Shown here piece after piece: positions 61,722 to 64,000 of a stretch of DNA of 64,000 bases. The first letter of the stretch is position 1, and each line of letters begins with the position of its first letter. The notes below the pieces were generated by a model, which worked only from the letters and a program-made list of their open reading frames with translations, searched no databases and had not been told where the DNA came from. The translations under genes were made by a program, and so were the position numbers. Source of the stretch: Dillenia suffruticosa (Eukaryota > Streptophyta > Magnoliopsida > Dilleniales > Dilleniaceae); contig JAVTVX010000012.1 in assembly GCA_033439265.1 (NCBI GenBank), forward strand, positions 6,561,001 to 6,625,000. The letters are read 5' to 3'.

Positions 61722-63060
61722 TATAAGAAAACACGCCATCAGCGACGGTAAAAAATTCGTCAATCATAGTGACGGATTTGCGATAAATTAATATTGGATA
61801 TAATTTTAAGAGATTTGCGATGGAAGTGGTCCATCGTAAAAAAAAAAAAAAAAGAAAAAAAAATTTAAATCTATCAGCAACGGATTACTGACGAAAATAT
61901 TTCCGTCGAAAATTTTTCGTTGCTAATCCATCGGTGTATTTGTAAAGGAAAAAAACTTTAAAAAAAAATATGAACAACTATTAGTAACGAATTACCAATA
62001 GAAATTTTAATGATATATTTTTTTATTTTTTTATTTTTTTTAATTTTTTCTTCTCTTTTATTATTTAATAATTCTTTTTCTTTTATTTATGTTATTTTTA
62101 TCCTCTCCTTTATTATTTTATAATTCTTTTTTGTTTTTCTTTTATTTATTTATTTTATTTTTCTTCTCTTTTATTATTTTATAATTATTTTTCTTTGCTC
62201 TTTTATTTATTTTATTTACTTTTTCTTCTCTTTTATTATTTTATAATTTTATAATTTTTATAATTTTATTATTTTCTTTTATTCTATTATTTTATTATTT
62301 AATTTAATGGGCAAATAAAAAAATAATTTGCTATTCTATCTTAATTAATCAAAAATATATATTTTTTTAAAATTGTGAGATAAAAAAAATTATGAGAGTA
62401 AGATAATTTTTTTTTTTTTTAAGTGAGAGTTAGATAAAAAAAAAAAAGATATCATAATAGCCTTTGTAGCATGGTGGTTGGACGACTCATATTACATCTT
62501 CGCCGTGCGGATTCGATTCTTGGTGAAGACACATTTTTCGCAATAAAGTGTAGGGCGCGCGGGTCAGGCGCTTGGGCCGGGTGGCCGGGTGGTCCGGGTT
62601 GAGTGCGCAGCTGCGGGTGGGCGGGCGGCGCAAGATCGGGTTGCACACGTGTAGGTGCGTGGGCGCGTGAGACACGTGCAGGTCCGCACGTGTAGGCACG
62701 GGCAGGGAGCTCGTTTGGGCGCGTGCGCACACGTGAGGGTTTCATAATTAGCGATAAAAAATATTTATCGCTGATAGTGAATTATTAGAAACAGATTAGC
62801 AATGAAATTATTAGCGATGAAAAAATTCCGTTGTTAATTTGTCACTGATTTTTTTACTTATTTTCTTCTATCAATGACGGATATTTTTAAAAATAGAAAA
62901 AATCCGTCACTAATTCGTTATTGATATCTGTAACGGATAGAATACCGTCAGTAAATATTAGCGGGGTAATTTTCAGCGACGAATTTAGCGACAGGAATTC
63001 AAGTAATAAATTCAACCAATCTCTTACTTTCAGCAACAGAAATTTTCGTCGTTGGTCGGG
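61722..63060. mobile_element. CACTA-like non-autonomous element with GC-rich insert
   Basis: The left end 'cattataagaaaacacgcc' near 61730 looks like a degraded CACTACAAGAAAA terminus. Subterminal motifs ('agcgacgg', 'gtgacgg', 'cgtcgctg'-like, 'ttatcgctgatag', 'atccgtcactaa') are dense at both ends (61730-61930 and 62750-63050). The middle is T-rich, with a SINE-like piece and a GC-rich insert at 62455-62745. There is no transposase frame. The right terminus and the 3-bp TSD are not resolved. Confidence 0.6.
62455..62745 (+). mobile_element. tRNA-like head followed by a GC-rich insert inside the CACTA-like element
   Basis: The stretch begins 'gtagcatggtggttgg' (A-box-like), then 45 bases later 'gcggattcgattctt' (B-box-like), then a GC-rich, CG-dense section with 'gggccgggtggccgggtgg' and 'acacgtgcaggtccgcacgtg'. 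No cloverleaf closes, so a tRNA gene is not claimed. The minus-strand frames here (62452-62745) are composition artefacts. Confidence 0.45.
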
Positions 63061-64000
63061 TTGTCGAAGCCCTCAAATTAATACTGATTTCCCCAATGCA
63101 ACAAAATGTAGCAATAGTGGTTACCAGGTCGAATTCCAAGGGAACTAATTAATTCAATCTCTTAGTTAATGTAAAAAAATAAAATTGGGGGTTTTCAAAC
63201 AAATTGCTAAAATAAAATTTGCCGAATAAAAATTAATAACCTAAAAATAAGAAACAAATCAACAATGCAAAATACTAAAATTTAATGAAGAAATTCAATT
63301 TACCAAACTTCGATTCAAGGGTTCATATATTCGATTGTCTTATTGATCATTAGTTAAAAATATTATTCTTGCAATTCAAGCATTTAACCTTAAATCTATT
63401 AGGATAGCCATAATAAATTTTGTGTTTTCCTAAAATAATTGACCAAACCCAGCATCCAATCAAAACTTATCATTAACCGACTGGGCACGATAGCGTTCCA
63501 TATCAAATAATGACAGCATTAAGTTCTATGAAAACAGTTAAACCAAAATACAAATAACCAGGATAGCCGTACAATTATTCGATTTTGGTTCATCGATTCC
63601 TTAGGTTAAAATGAATATCGACAAACGACCCATAAACATGTATAACCTATTTGCTACTCGTACCATTCATTCATGACAATTACGGATCACTGAAATCCTG
63701 GATGCAGTAGAAAAATTGATATTAAATTAAATTGTCAGATTAACCAATACCAATCTTTCATAAAAATAAATCAAGAATCGACGAATACTTGAATAAAAGA
63801 CAAGAAATTAAATTAAGAACATAACCTCACAATGAAGAACAATCGATTAAAATTCCCCTTGAATCAGAATAAAGAAACTAGCCACTCATGGTGGTAAGTA
63901 TCAACACAAGAAAATAAAAAATAATGTTCCTAAAAAGAAAGAAAAAAATAAGAAATAAAACCTAATGAGAGATTGAATGAAATTCCTCTCTTTTCTCCTT
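63061..64000. other. Window end, no recognised feature
   Basis: Contains 'gtggttaccaggtcgaattc' and 'caagggaacta' at about 63118-63146, a phrase type I associate with LTR-retrotransposon DNA in plants, but no frame or terminus is visible. The window ends inside AT-rich sequence. Confidence 0.35.

Overview
This window looks like nuclear DNA of a dicotyledonous plant. It is AT-rich, has GT-AG introns of about 90 to 890 bp, plant-only gene families, abundant microsatellites and many transposon remnants. Gene density is low: four genes with intact reading frames and one clear pseudogene in 64 kb. One gene (51.4-54.2 kb) reads as STR2, an ABCG half-transporter kept only in plants that host arbuscular mycorrhizal fungi. 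This argues for a mycorrhizal host and against Brassicaceae. I cannot name the species.

Layout. 1-10.4 kb: gene-free, dominated by long direct repeats and by short inverted GTTCTG/CAGAAC motifs, which in places form exact 25-bp or 40-bp tandem arrays. 10.8-11.3 kb: a 254-bp tandem duplication. 12-16.5 kb: SINE-like pieces and plain AT-rich DNA. 17.1-17.8 kb: a three-exon CYSTM gene with a readable promoter. 18.4-30.4 kb: a cluster of hAT-type elements, three with perfect 8-bp target-site duplications (TSDs). The largest is a 5.3-kb decayed RICESLEEPER-type hAT carrying two nested insertions: a 503-bp hAT-like MITE and a 1.1-kb Mutator-like element whose core is a purine/pyrimidine hairpin. 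30.7-32.5 kb: a BET-type bromodomain gene (GTE family). 34.9-40.9 kb, minus strand: an eight-exon GRDP (DUF1399) gene. 44.4-49.5 kb, minus strand: a mitochondrial-type HSP70 pseudogene with frameshifts, stops, a missing 5' part and a 3-kb LTR-like insertion in an exon. 51.4-54.2 kb: STR2. 55-64 kb: a second LTR-like sequence, an antisense Ty1/copia pol remnant and CACTA-like subterminal repeats.

The genes do not form a pathway or cluster. Each is an independent transcription unit in a transposon-rich setting. All exon boundaries given were read by eye from splice consensus and reading-frame continuity; for the four intact genes the phases close exactly (67, 516, 809 and 738 aa). Points most worth following up are the 25-bp palindromic repeats, the nested TE stratigraphy just upstream of the bromodomain gene, the hairpin Mutator-like element, the decayed HSP70, and two mycorrhiza-type promoter motifs upstream of STR2.
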